Assembly: GCA_917880885.1 (NCBI GenBank)
Contig: OU862934.1
Span: forward strand, 30,364,734-30,428,733
DNA length: 64,000 bases
Reading direction: 5' to 3'
Source of the DNA: Limnephilus marmoratus
Taxonomy: Eukaryota; Arthropoda; Insecta; Trichoptera; Limnephilidae
Shown: piece by piece, positions 31,751 through 41,429 of the stretch
Position numbering within the stretch: position 1 is the first letter of the stretch
Layout: each line of letters begins with the position of its first letter
Position numbers and translations under genes: made by a program
Notes under the pieces: model-generated
Seen by the model: the letters and a program-made list of their open reading frames with translations, nothing else
Database searches by the model: none
Told to the model about the DNA's origin: nothing

Positions 31751-31839
31751 TTTTTTTATGCCCGGACTATACATAGAGTTTTTTCATGAAATCAGATGTA
31801 GACAGTAATAATTTTCAATTAATAGTTCGAGAAAAAAAT

Positions 31840-31930
31840 GCAATAGTACATAAAGATAGCAGCCAAAATGAAAATAATGTTGGTAGTTTTTAGTCCAAGT
31901 TTGCTACAGTTAAATATGACCGAAGAAGAT
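31840..31930 (+). repeat. Repeat R4, copy 1
   Basis: ATAAAGATAGCAGCCAAAAT, ATAATGTTGGTAGTTTTTAG and CTACAGTTAAATATGACCGA, shared with the right end of the window (63890-64000). It ends where the SINE-1 head begins. Confidence 0.6.
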
Positions 31931-32425
31931 AAGGTCGAATTAGCTCATCGGTTTGAGCAGAGCCCCAGCAAGGCTTAGGTACTGGGTTCAATTTCTTGAT
32001 TTACTTTGGGAAGCATGGGTACCGCTACCCAGGGAACCATTTATAGCAATTTGCTTTAACTGTTTGGTGACTTAGCAGGGGTGCTCGGGTTCATGAGCTA
32101 AGGTTTGTCAAGGTCTTGGCGACGAATGTGTCCTGCTTCGTGGCGAGCCGGATCGAGAAAGACTGGTTGAGGAGATCTTTTGATCCCTCTAGCCAGAATC
32201 CCTAGATCCATTGCCGTGCATCGCAGTTGAAGGGATGGATTCATATGCTTCCAAATCAAACTGACCCCCAAATTCCTACCCACCCCTCTTACCTATTTCC
32301 TTCCCAGAACTTCCTCTTCTTCCTTTCCTAAAATAACCCACCACACAGCATTCCTAAAGATTACGTAGGCCCTGAGAAGAAATATTTTTCTCAGGGCCTC
32401 CTATGTGGAGCTAATGTAAAAAACA
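31930..32425 (+). mobile_element. SINE-1, full-length copy with tRNA-like head
   Basis: 31933-32005 is tRNA-like: A box-like TTAGCTCATCGG and B box-like GGGTTCAATTTC at proper spacing, giving a pol III promoter type. The body (GGGAAGCATGGGTACCGCTA, GGTGACTTAGCAGGGGTGCT) runs to the tail (CACCACACAGCATTCCTAAA) with hairpin arms GGCCCTGAGAAGAAA and TTTCTCAGGGCC, ending GTGGAGCTAATGTAAAAAA. The tail matches LINE-E 3' ends (43760-43830, 48885-48960). Confidence 0.68.
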
Positions 32426-32429
32426 ACCT

Positions 32430-32495
32430 TGGCCTTCTTAAGGCAACGTTTCGATCAGCGTTAAAGTGTCCCTCATCAGGGCAGATGTTTAGATT
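32430..32495 (-). ncRNA. Hammerhead-like remnant
   Basis: On the minus strand CTGATGAGGGACAC (from 32479), a loop, then GATCGAAACGTTGCC. The core CTGATGA and GAAAC are kept, but stem II has decayed compared with 24939-24976. It follows the SINE-1 A-tail directly. Confidence 0.45.
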
Positions 32496-32689
32496 GTTGT
32501 GTTTATGTAAGCAGAAGTAATACCGTGTTACACGTTTCACCTTGTCGTTTCTATTAATCCGCAAAAACCTCATAAATATCAATAGAAATGAAATATCTTT
32601 AATTGTTTAATTGATCTTGGTATCCGTTATAAGTCGACCACAACAAAACTGAACTCAGAAAATCACATAAAGAGGATTAACGCTTTTTT

Positions 32690-33112
32690 TTTTTTTACAG
32701 TGAATACCGCACAAGAATCTCAACTGCTCCCGTCTGGAGCCAGTGAGACTATGGCATCCCCAATTGGGGTATGTTGTGAGGCTGAAGGTAGTGGGGAGGG
32801 GAAGGGGGTGGGGAAGAGGAAGGTTGAGAAGTACCTGGCTATTCAGATCTGGTCACTAAACACGGCTAAAGCCATTTTCAAGCAACGTTTCAATTCTGAA
32901 TGGTGGTCTTACACCAGGGCGATACTGATAGTATCTTCCACTCTGGAACATGCCGCAAATATACTATACATTATTTTAAATGAATTAATTGTGAAAACAC
33001 AAATTAATCAAATAAAATTTATTTGCGCATGCCGGGTTCGAACACGCGACCTCCGGATTGTGAGTCAAGAGTCTTACCCACTGGACTACGGAGGTCGTCG
33101 AAGGGCTATTAA
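32690..33112 (-). mobile_element. SINE-2, full-length copy
   Basis: Minus orientation. Head 33112-33030: GACCTCCGTAGTCCAGTGGG (A box) and GCGTGTTCGAACCCGGCA (B box) fold as a tRNA-like cloverleaf. The body includes AATTGAAACGTTGCTTGAAA, CAGATCTGAATAGCCAGGTA and CCAATTGGGGATGCCATAGT. The 3' end is GTGCGGTATTCACTGTAAAA with a long A tail (T run 32688-32699). Confidence 0.7.
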
Positions 33113-33324
33113 CCAGCCAGCGGCCGAGAATTCATATTTCGTCGAAAGATGTTCTTACGATCGCAGTACGGCATAATAACCCAAAAAATATACACAGAGT
33201 TTTTTACTAAAACTGAAAATTACATGAAAATGCACGAGAGATTTTGTATAGGTTTTCATGAAATTTTTGAAAAATCTTTTAAAGATCAATTTTCTATTTT
33301 CTTGTGACAAATAATATAACAACT
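33113..33324. other. Short unassigned interval
   Basis: Includes a PLE-end-like block at 33166-33190 (GTACGGCATAATAACCC) related to the arm ends of the 24806-25030 palindrome. Confidence 0.4.
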
Positions 33325-33605
33325 ACTCTGCTGTAGGTCATCCCAAGTGGTTCACTACGTTTGGTGATTTAGCAGGGGTGCCCGAGTTTATGGGGTGAGG
33401 TTTGTCTAGATCTTGGAGGCGGATGGCTAGAACACTCTGAAACCCAGATTCCTACCTACCCCTTAAACCCTTTTCCTTCCTAGAACTCTCCTCTGCTCCC
33501 TTTCCTAAAAAAAACCCTCCACACATCATCCGCAAAGATGAAATAGGTCCTAAGGGAAATTATTTTTCTCAGGGTCTCCTAGGTGGAGCTAAGTTAAAAA
33601 AAAAT
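33325..33605 (+). mobile_element. SINE-1 copy (5' truncated, internal deletion)
   Basis: CTCTGCTGTAGGTCATCCCA, GGTGATTTAGCAGGGGTGCC, ATGGGGTGAGGTTTGTCTAG, then the tail CCCTCCACACATCATCCGCA, hairpin AGGTCCTAAGGGAAATTATT...TCTCAGGGTCT, and GTGGAGCTAAGTTAAAAAAA. Confidence 0.66.
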
Positions 33606-33629
33606 AAAAACAAGTCTGTTATTTAAAAT

Positions 33630-33698
33630 TCACTTGGGCTGGCTGGGATTCGACCCACCGACTTCTTGATTATTTCTCGACCACTAGGCCAACAATGA
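33630..33698 (-). repeat. tRNA-like SINE head
   Basis: On the minus strand GTTGGCCTAGTGGTCGAGAA (A box) and GGTGGGTCGAATCCCAGCC (B box) at tRNA spacing. The anticodon arm is poor. No body I recognise follows. Confidence 0.5.
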
Positions 33699-33789
33699 CA
33701 AATAAGAAGAAAAATTCGATGAAATGCTTGAAATATTTAAGAAAACCCCCACTTATAATAATTGATGAAATCAATAACAATCTATTTAA

Positions 33790-34290
33790 TTTCTTCTTCG
33801 ATGGCGCTACAGCCCATATCGAGCTTTGGCCTCCTGCAACAGTCGCCTCCAACTCCTCCTGTCTTCAGCGGCTGACTTCCAATTTGGTACCTGGAGAAGC
33901 TATGCTGCATCCCCTCTTACTTCGTCTTCCCACCTCAGTCTGGATCTTCCCACTTTTCTCTTTCCACCTGGGTGTCCAGTAAAAATTTTTTTTGGGACAC
34001 GTGTATCCGGCATTCTCTGTACATGCCCAGCCCATCTCAGCCTGAGGAGTCTCATATGTGCTGAGATGCTAGGGGCCTTATATATATCATACGATTCTGC
34101 ATTGTGCCGGATGCGCCACTGTTCACCCTCTTTCACGGGTCCACATATTCTTCTCAGCACTTTTCTTTCAAAAGTATCCAGCATTTCAGCCATCTTTACC
34201 GTCAGTGTCAGCGCCTCACATTCATATGCTAGTACAGTTCTAACAATGGTCTTATATATGGTTATTTTGGTTTTTCTGTGGACACTAATT
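33790..34290 (-). pseudogene. LINE-F reverse transcriptase tail
   Basis: The minus-strand frame reads KTKITIYKTIVRTVLAYECE, AEMLDTFERKVLRRICGPVK, HMRLLRLRWAGHVQRMPDTR, VPKKIFTGHPGGKRKVGRSR and LRWEDEVRGDAA, then stop. The same frame continues LLQVPNWKSAAEDRRSWRRL and LQEAKARYGL. This is the common C-terminus of insect endonuclease-reverse transcriptases (W-x-GHVQRM...R-x-RLRWxDEV...W...AxDRxxW). A related shorter copy is at 60980-61225. Confidence 0.85.
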
Positions 34291-34699
34291 TAACGTTTAT
34301 TAAAAAAATAATATGTAAAAGCCCAGCCGGGCGGGAAATTCAGAATAAATAAATATTTTACTATAGATTCTCAACTACTTACTTCAGATATCTTTACTAT
34401 CAGACTGAAAAGAGATAGCTTTTAAATGTATTATTTTATTAACAATGATTTTTTTTTTAAACAAAACTATTATTAAATCTTTAACTGACAGCCCTGAAAC
34501 AGTTAGCAAATTAGCAATACCTGATTGCTTAGTAATTTCAAACAAGATAACTTTGAAGGTAACAATAAACTCAATACAAATTTACTCTATTTAGTGTCTA
34601 TAAATACTGTTGTTAACTTTTCTGACAAGTCCCCTTTGTTTACATCTTTTTTATTCTAAATGATCATATTTAAATATTATGTTCTCTGTTATTATAACA
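34291..34699. other. Unassigned AT-rich interval
   Basis: No coding or repeat recognised. Confidence 0.5.
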
Positions 34700-34719
34700 T
34701 TGTAGCACGCGTTGCTTTG

Positions 34720-34846
34720 GCTAATAAAACACAACGTTATCTACTGGATGGTTATCCAACCTTTATAACCACCGCCGTCTTCGAGTTTATCGCGAAGAGA
34801 CAGACAGAAGATGCCGCGGAGGACTTTAATTTATAATACGTAGAGA
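34720..34846 (-). mobile_element. Helitron 5' end fragment
   Basis: The minus strand starts TCTCTACGTATTATAAATTA after an A, with CCTCCGCGGCATCTTCTGTC and CGCGATAAACTCGAAGACGG, as in 28368-29161. The 3' CTAG end is not found; the left limit is approximate. Confidence 0.5.
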
Positions 34847-35179
34847 TGGTGTGAAAGATTATAATAATGTGCATGAAATGCTTGGGGTAACTAACGTATT
34901 AAAGTTAATAAGGATTAATACTGTATCCGTCTAAATGACCTTTCAATTACCGCAATGCACGTGACCATTTTTTTAGAAGATAGAATGGGTATAGTAAGCT
35001 ATCCGTAAAAGATAGATACATGTCTTGGCAGACTTTTTTGTAGATCTATAAAAGAGGAATATCCCACCATGCATTGTTTTGTTATATCCCAAAAGGATTA
35101 GGCAGCGTTTTCGATGAAACCTATCAGGAGGCTTGACTTTTTCCGACACTTCTAACAATTATCGTTATGTTTCAACCAA

Positions 35180-35341
35180 TTTAAACAAATCTTTGACAAA
35201 TTACATACCTAAACCTTCCTCACAAAACACTCTATCTATTGGTGAAAACCGCATGAAAATCCTTTCAGTAGTTTTCGAGTTTATCGCGAACAGACAGACA
35301 GACAGACAGACGACGCGGGGGACTTTTATAATATGTAGAGA
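35180..35341 (-). mobile_element. Helitron 5' end fragment
   Basis: The minus strand starts TCTCTACATATTATAAAAGT after an A, then a GTCT-repeat run and CGCGATAAACTCGAAAACTA. 3' end not located. Confidence 0.52.
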
Positions 35342-35719
35342 TAATAGTATCCTACACCTAAATACTTGCTTTTATCATACATACTTTGTTAAATGTTCAT
35401 TCTTATTTTGTTATTATTGATAATCTCCTGTGTACCACTGTATACTTATAATATCATGTACCAATTGAATGCAAAAGCCATTCTATGGCGTTTAAATTAA
35501 TAAATTAATAAATTACCAAACCTAACATTAATATTTGTTCCCAGAATACCATCCTATTTGTTTTCTCCGTCCTACCGATGTTTTATAAATATAATCTGTC
35601 TCTGTTATTGGTTTTCCTTTAAAGCAATTTATTTATTCAAAATACTACGTATTTGGTATACAATTTACCAAAATGTTTAATGTTTCTAACAATAATTTTA
35701 CTTTTAATTTTTGCATTTG
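35342..35719. other. Unassigned AT-rich interval
   Basis: Nothing recognised. Confidence 0.5.
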
Positions 35720-36045
35720 CTCTACATAGGAGGCCCTGAGAAAAACAATTTTCATCGGGGCCTACGTCATATTTAGGAATACTGTGTGGAGGCTCTTTTA
35801 GTTGAAGGATGGAGAGGATGTTCAGGGAAAGAAAAAAATATGAGTGGGTTGGAATCTAAGGGCCAAAGTATCCAGAAATGACGGACGTATGAATTCATTC
35901 CTACACTGCAGTGCAAGGCGATGGGTCGAGAGAGTCCGGCTGAAGAGTTCTAGGTTAGGTCTCCCTCAACCAGTCTTTCCCGATACTACCCAAACGCATT
36001 CGCCGCCAAGACCTAGCCAAACCTCCCCCATGAACCCGGACAATA
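35720..36045 (-). mobile_element. SINE-1 copy
   Basis: Minus orientation: CTCTACATAGGAGGCCCTGA with hairpin arms GGCCCTGAGAAAAAC and TTTTCATCGGGGCC, GAATACTGTGTGGAGGCTC, then body blocks (CAGAAATGACGGACGTATGA, CAAGGCGATGGGTCGAGAGA). 5' end missing. Confidence 0.66.
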
Positions 36046-36090
36046 AAATCGAATAAATAAATATTAAAATTAACTGGACATCCAATCTTA

Positions 36091-36525
36091 AGGCTGATTT
36101 TAGTCTCACGCTCACCGTCAGCGCTCATAGATCAGCGCGTAGTTCGTCAGCGCTGAGGCTCAGCGTGGCTCGTTTCAGTATCGTACTGACCGCCTTACTG
36201 TACAGACGAAGCCCAAAATGCGGAGTGTATTAGTTATTGCTGCTTTGTACTACCTATCCCAAAAAATAATATGACTGTACACGTTGACGACTCCGCTCCG
36301 CTCGACACTAGATCGCTCACTGAAAGCAGAGGCGTTCGTGCGATCGTCAGCGCCGACAGCTACGCGGCGCCGACGTGCGACGCGTACGGCCGCGTAGCCA
36401 TCAGCGCTGACCACCTTGCGCACTGATAGCTATGCGTCATTAAAAAACGCTACCTAGAAGTTCATATATCTCGACCATCAGCGCCGTCGGTGCGCGTGCG
36501 GTCGGCGAAAGACTAAAATCAGCCT
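36091..36525. mobile_element. GC-rich TIR element (MITE-like)
   Basis: Perfect 15-bp inverted termini AGGCTGATTTTAGTC at 36091-36105 and, inverted, 36511-36525. 435 bp, much more GC-rich than its flanks, with many GTCAGCGC/GCGCTGAC motifs in both orientations. No reading frame. Flanking TA on both sides is compatible with a TA duplication but not decisive. Confidence 0.68.
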
Positions 36526-36849
36526 AATGCTTCTAATACTAAATATTCTAAATAATACGAGCCGGCTTTCACAAAAACGAACTTAAAGTTAGAAAGCAGT
36601 TTTTTACATTTTATTTGAACAAGTCCTGGTGTTTTTTTTTTTTGAAATTCGTCTAAAAAATTCTGTTAAAAGAAAAATTCTAGTTTTCTTTTGGTGCGGA
36701 GGCTTTTGTAAAGTTCTTAGAAAATATTATTTTAGAATTAAAAAATATATATTTCAAAGAGGATTACTGTAATAACGATGTTGTGATGTGAATGCTTCAT
36801 TCGAAATTTTTTTAAATTTTTTATTCCTAAGGTACCTTTCTAATATACA
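36526..36849. other. Unassigned AT-rich interval
   Basis: Nothing recognised. Confidence 0.5.
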
Positions 36850-37190
36850 ATTTAGGAGGCGGGAATGGGTACCACCGCCCCGGGAACCTTTATTGGATAA
36901 CTAACACCTCTGCCATAGGTCACCCCAAGTGGTTCGCTACGTTTGGTGATTTAACAGGGGTGCCCAGGTTCATGGGGTGAGGTTTGTCTAGGTTTTGGAG
37001 GCGGATGACCAAGACACACTGAACCCCAGATTCCTACCCACCCCTTAAACCCTTTTCCTTCCCAGATCCCTCCTCTCCTTCCTTTCCTTAAAAAACCCCT
37101 CCACACAGCATCCCCAAATATGACATAGGCCCTGGGGGAAATTATTTTCCTCAGGGCCTCCTGTGTGGAGCTCATGTAAAAAAAAAACTT
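36850..37190 (+). mobile_element. SINE-1 copy
   Basis: Starts TTTAGGAGGCGGGAATGGGT and keeps most blocks: GGTTCGCTACGTTTGGTGAT, CAGATTCCTACCCACCCCTT, CCTCCACACAGCATCCCCAA. Near-perfect tail hairpin: AGGCCCTGGGGGAAATTAT and TTCCTCAGGGCCT, then GTGGAGCTCATGTAAAAAAA. An internal deletion removes about 100 bp relative to 25715-26165. Confidence 0.7.
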
Positions 37191-37579
37191 CACCCCCCCC
37201 CCTCCCCCTCTCCAACCCTTTACCCCCCCGCCATACCCATTATATTCATTTTTCAAACAGCTCGCGTGCCACCTATTAAAGCGTAACAATCTATTTTAAC
37301 CATCAAAGGGAAACCATAGTAACCTAAACAAATAACAAAATGACAGCGCACGTCAAATAATTACCAAGCAACGCTTTGCTTTTCGTCTGCACAATAAACG
37401 TATCATAAATAATTTCATAATCATATTTGCGTGAAAGAGTAACAAACATACCTACATCCATACATCCATATAAACTTTCGTCTGTAAATATCAAGAGGAA
37501 AGATATAATATTATAATTATTTAATGTATAGCGCCAAACTGTGAGAATTAGCCAATTTTCTTTATTTTTCCGGTAATTA
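37191..37579. other. Unassigned interval with C-run
   Basis: A C-rich run at 37192-37230, then AT-rich sequence. No gene recognised. Confidence 0.5.
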
Positions 37580-38337
37580 ACTAACTAACTAACTAACCAT
37601 CATGCCGTTTCCCCGCAGGGGTAGGCAGAGAGGACGGACCGCCAAACATCCCGGTCTTGGCACACATTCCTTGCCTCGTTTACATTCATACAACGTCTCA
37701 TACATTTTCTTCTATTATTCTGACTCTTGACATGGCCCGACTCAAGTATCTGATTCACTTGGTCGTGCCATGTCTTTCTTGGGCGTCCTCGACTTCTTCT
37801 ACCATTCACATTTGCGTCATATATTCTCCTTTCACTACTTTCCTCGTTCATTCGCTCTACATGCCCAAACCATCGGAGCGTTCCTTTCTTGATCTTACTC
37901 ATTACGCTTACATCAGCCTTGCATTCTTTGCGGATTTCCACATTTCTCACACGATCATACATGATTTTACCACACATACGCCTCAGGGATCTCATTTCTA
38001 CAGCGTTCAGTCTACTTTCATCCTTCCTCTGCCAGTTCCATGCCTCACTGCCATACATCAGGGTAGGTACCAGTACTCCATTATGGACGGCTAGTTTCGC
38101 GTCTTTGGACAGTTTTTTGTTGGTGCCAACAGCGTTCAGTTCTCCATTAATAGAGTTACCAGCATTCACCCTTCTTTCAATATCTCTATCAGCCTTCCCA
38201 TCTCTCGTAAACATACTTTCCAAATAAACAAACTCATCCACCTGCTCCAAGTATTCATCATTTACAACTATATTGCATACTGATTTCGTACTCTCTCTTT
38301 CAAACACCATGACTTTAGACATACTTGCATTCATCAT
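37580..38337 (-). pseudogene. LINE-D reverse transcriptase C-terminal half, uninterrupted
   Basis: A 245-codon minus-strand frame: MSKVMVFERESTKSVCNIVV, DEYLEQVDEFVYLESMFTRD, KADRDIERRVNAGNSINGEL, LVPTLMYGSEAWNWQRKDES, VEMRSLRRMCGKIMYDRVRN, TLRWFGHVERMNEESSERRI, RSRGRPRKTWHDQVNQIL and YPCGETA. This is the post-catalytic tail of an insect non-LTR RT; the YADD catalytic region is missing, so it is 5' truncated and non-functional although open. After the stop it ends in GTTAGTTAGTTAGTTAGTTA (inverse at 37577-37597), a tetranucleotide 3' tail. Scraps of the family lie at 2933, 4324 and 50920. Confidence 0.88.
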
Positions 38338-38391
38338 TAACTCATTCTTTATTAAGGTAATTAAGTTTTTTTTATGTTCATTTTGACGCTT

Positions 38392-39178
38392 CTAGCACGG
38401 TCGATCGATTAGGTTTTACATGATATTTTTCGGTTTCTTCTCATCGTTCCCCAGGGCAACTGCAGATCGCTAACGTACAAACAAAAGTTGATGTTGAATA
38501 TTGAGTCGTTCAATTTCTTTATCCGCTATATAAATTTTCTCTGATTCGGAGAAAACCGCAAAAAACTGTCACACCTCTAGCGTAAATAAAAAATTGCATT
38601 TTATTTTTTTTTATAATGAATTGGAGTAATATACATTCGAAAAGTGTTCATTTTTCAATGTTTGTCTATATATTTAAGTAATTTGGATAAATAAAATTGA
38701 CATAGCGGATTTTGATGCTCACTTCGTGATTTGTATGGAGTATAGGGGCTTTTTAAACTCAACTGACCTGAGGGACGTGTTTCTACACCAGTCCCGCCAT
38801 TTGGTAAAATAACTGCTCGTGATTGGTTAAATTCCGATATAGCGGGTTTTGATAGTAACTTCATAAATGATTTAGCGGGTTTTGTTTCTCACTCGCAATT
38901 TTAACATGGTTTTTGGTCGTAATAAAGGAGGTTTTGAAACTCAATTTTAGATTTAATTTTAAGTCTTGTTCCTCGCAAAAATGCTAACAAGATGTCGTAC
39001 TCAGATCATGTTGTCAAAAAATCGTATATAGCGGATATTGAAATTATAGGTCTCAATATTAATAACACTTAGTCATTGTGAACTGTTACTTATTCGTTAG
39101 CGATCTGCAGTCATGCTAGGGAACGATGAAAAATTACCGAAAGTTACCCCATCAACCTTTATCGATCGACCATGCTAG
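38392..39178. mobile_element. TIR element with ~84-bp inverted ends
   Basis: Left end CTAGCACGGTCGATCGATTA to CTGCAGATCGCTAACG (38392-38475); the right end inverted, CTAGCATGGTCGATCGATAA to CTGCAGATCGCTAACG (39095-39178). The interior repeats a short TAGCGGRTTTTGA motif at 38703, 38839, 38873 and 39028. No coding. Confidence 0.7.
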
Positions 39179-39191
39179 GTACCCTGGGGTC

Positions 39192-39420
39192 CTAGCATTG
39201 TCGATCGATGTAGGTTTAATCGAAAATGTCGGTAACTTGTCATCGCTCCCGAGCACGACTGCAGGCCGCTAAAGAACAAACAACAGTTTACGTCAAATAA
39301 ATTAGGTACAATTAGTCTTTGTGGACTGTTGATTGTTCGTTACCGGCCTGCAGTCGTGCTCGGGAGCGTTGACAAGTTACCGAAATTTTCGATAAAACCT
39401 ATATCGATCGACCGTGCTAG
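39192..39420. mobile_element. Short TIR element related to its neighbour
   Basis: 229 bp. Arms of about 95 bp begin CTAGCATTGTCGATCGATGT and, inverted from the right, CTAGCACGGTCGATCGATAT, both reaching CGACTGCAGGCCGSTAA. It lies 13 bp from the larger element and looks like a deletion form of it. Confidence 0.7.
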
Positions 39421-39679
39421 GGGGCCTGATCTGACCTAACCTAACGTAACCTATCGTGACCTAACGTATTATTTACAAAATCATTTCGGATCAAATCTAA
39501 ATACAGGATTTCCCTTGTGTTTTGATGAGGTAGACACTAATATAATAGCGTGTGATATTAGAGATGTGTAAAGGTTAACTTTGTTTTGAATACACGTTCT
39601 GCAATCGCTTCACAACGCTTATAAGGTCACTGTGTATTTATAAGTAACGTCATTGACGATAGTATTTTCCAGAAGTCTT
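39421..39679. other. Short unassigned interval
   Basis: A few CCTAAC-type units at 39434-39465; otherwise nothing. Confidence 0.45.
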
Positions 39680-40095
39680 GATGGAAAAAAGTGAGCCAGA
39701 ATGATGTTTTTAATGATTTTTTTAAGTGAAAACTTTCTTTCCCACCGTTGTGATTTTAAACTCGATGAAACGAAAAATAACGACACTAAAAAGAGACAAA
39801 CACGCACGTCTACAGGTTAAGCCAGCTAGAGAATGATATAATAATAATAAATAATTTTAAAAAAATGTATTAATCTATAGATTTTTTACAATATTACACA
39901 TTTTGTTCATTTATCAAAGATATTAATAACGAATATGTACCTCAGCTACAATTCAAGATTTCTCCTAAAACTCAGTAAGTTTTCAGCAGTGGTAATCGGT
40001 CTTCTCTTTGTGCGGCGCTTCGCAGCCTCCCTAATCTTGTCTACTTTAGTTTTCTGAAAGTTTCACTTCTACAGCCTGTGAACTGCACACTTTGT
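39680..40095 (+). repeat. R2 copy with AT-rich insertion
   Basis: CACCGTTGTGATTTTAAACT to CGTCTACAGGTTAAGCC (39737-39825) and GGTCTTCTCTTTGTGCGGCG to GTGAACTGCACAC (39998-40090) match R2 units at 52600-53160. The AT-rich stretch between is longer than in the tandem units. Confidence 0.58.
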
Positions 40096-40179
40096 TTTTT
40101 TTTATATGAGTGTATTCCATTATATAAAAAGATTAAAAAAATATATTGTTTATGTATCGCTACACATTATTTACACTCT

Positions 40180-40575
40180 AATTTGGGAGGCGGGTATGGG
40201 TACCGCCGCCTCAGAAACCATTTATTCGATAAACAACACCGCTGTCATAGATCACCCCAAGTGGATCGCTACCTTTTGTGACTTAGAAGGGGTGCCCGAA
40301 TTGATGGGGTGAGGTTTGTCCAGATCTTGGCGCCGGATGCGTCTGCCCACCAACTGCGAAGCGGGCCGGGTCAAGAGAAACCGATTAAGGGAGATCCTTT
40401 GACCTCCCCGGCAGCACTATCTTGACCCATCGCCTTGCACCGCAGTGGCAGAGTTGGATTGATATGTACACCACTCCTACATACACTTGAAGTAGCGATT
40501 CATACTCACCCATTATACCCTTGACCTTCCCAGAACTTCCTCTCCATCATTTCCGTAAAAGTCCTCCACTCAGCA
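40180..40575 (+). mobile_element. SINE-1 copy
   Basis: Starts TTTGGGAGGCGGGTATGGGT. Blocks: CAGATCTTGGCGCCGGATGC, GCGAAGCGGGCCGGGTCAAG, CCATCGCCTTGCACCGCAGT. The tail is cut after CCTCCACTCAGCATCGTCAA, so the hairpin is absent. Confidence 0.66.
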
Positions 40576-40659
40576 TCGTCAAAAATGACAATTTTTTTAT
40601 CGGATTTCACCAAAATCTTTTTCGATTTTCCGGTTTCAGTTTTTCGATTGAGTTTTTTT

Positions 40660-41370
40660 TTACATTAACTCCACACAGGACGCCCTGAGGAAATTAATTT
40701 CCCTCAGGGCCTATGTCATCTGGGATGCTGAGTGGAGAGTCTTTTATAGGAGAGGAACGAATGAACATTGGTCTTGAAGAGACCCATGTTGTAGGAAGGA
40801 GGAAACACAGAGGCCGGCAAATCATTCCACAGCCGAGCTGTTGAACACAAGAACGAGTCGAAGAAACGACCGGTTCTCATGTGACAAATGTAGGGCACGG
40901 GTTTGGCGTATTTCCCGACTATGCACCGATGTCGAAGGGATCAATGATGCTAGTTCCTCGGAGCATCTTCCATTGTAATACCGGTAGAACAAGGATAGCA
41001 TTCCCACCCGACGCCTGTGCTCTAAAGATTGCAATCCGTCTCTTAAGATGGGAGAATCTATTAAACGGACCGCCCGTTTCTGCAGAGAGTCGAGGGTATT
41101 TTTCAGGTATTTTGGAGCTCCAGACCAGAGGTGGCTGGCAAATTCAATCGTGGGGCGCATTGTGATTTGTACAGGGTTAGCAGTTGTGTACTATTAAAGT
41201 ATCTGCGGGCCCTGTATAGTACGCCCAGTTTTTGGGAGGCTAACTTAACTCTGGCTTCGATGGAGCCCCCATACCTGAGCTGGTCACTTAGGGTTATACC
41301 AAGCATATCAATGGAGGGCCTGTTCGGAAGATTGCTACCGTTGAAAGATACCAGAAAACTTTAATCCTGT
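40660..41370 (-). pseudogene. LINE-E reverse transcriptase C-terminus and 3' tail
   Basis: Minus-strand frames with frameshifts: DQLRYGGSIEARVKLASQKL, LGVLYRARRYFNSTQLLTLY, HLWSGAPKYLKNTLDSLQKR, RRRVGMLSLFYRYYNGRCSE, RTGRFFDSFLCSTARLWNDL and PSYNMGLFKTNVHSFLS, a Jockey-type RT tail. After the coding end the 3' UTR has CAGCATCCCAGATGACATAG, hairpin AGGCCCTGAGGGAAATTAAT...TCAGGGCGT, and GTGGAGTTAATGTAAAAAAA (inverse at 40660-40680). Two further copies are at 43435 and 48880. The same tail ends SINE-1. Confidence 0.85.
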
Positions 41371-41429
41371 TGAAGAAACCATTGGTTTCGGAACATGTGA
41401 ATTATTTTGATTAAATAGTGGCAAATGAA

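Noticed and set aside
41371..41420. Hammerhead-like sequence (TTGAAGAAACC ... GGTTTCGGAAC)
   Set aside because: The core reads CTGTTGA and GGAAC; two essential bases differ and no stem I is evident, so I do not list it as a ribozyme.
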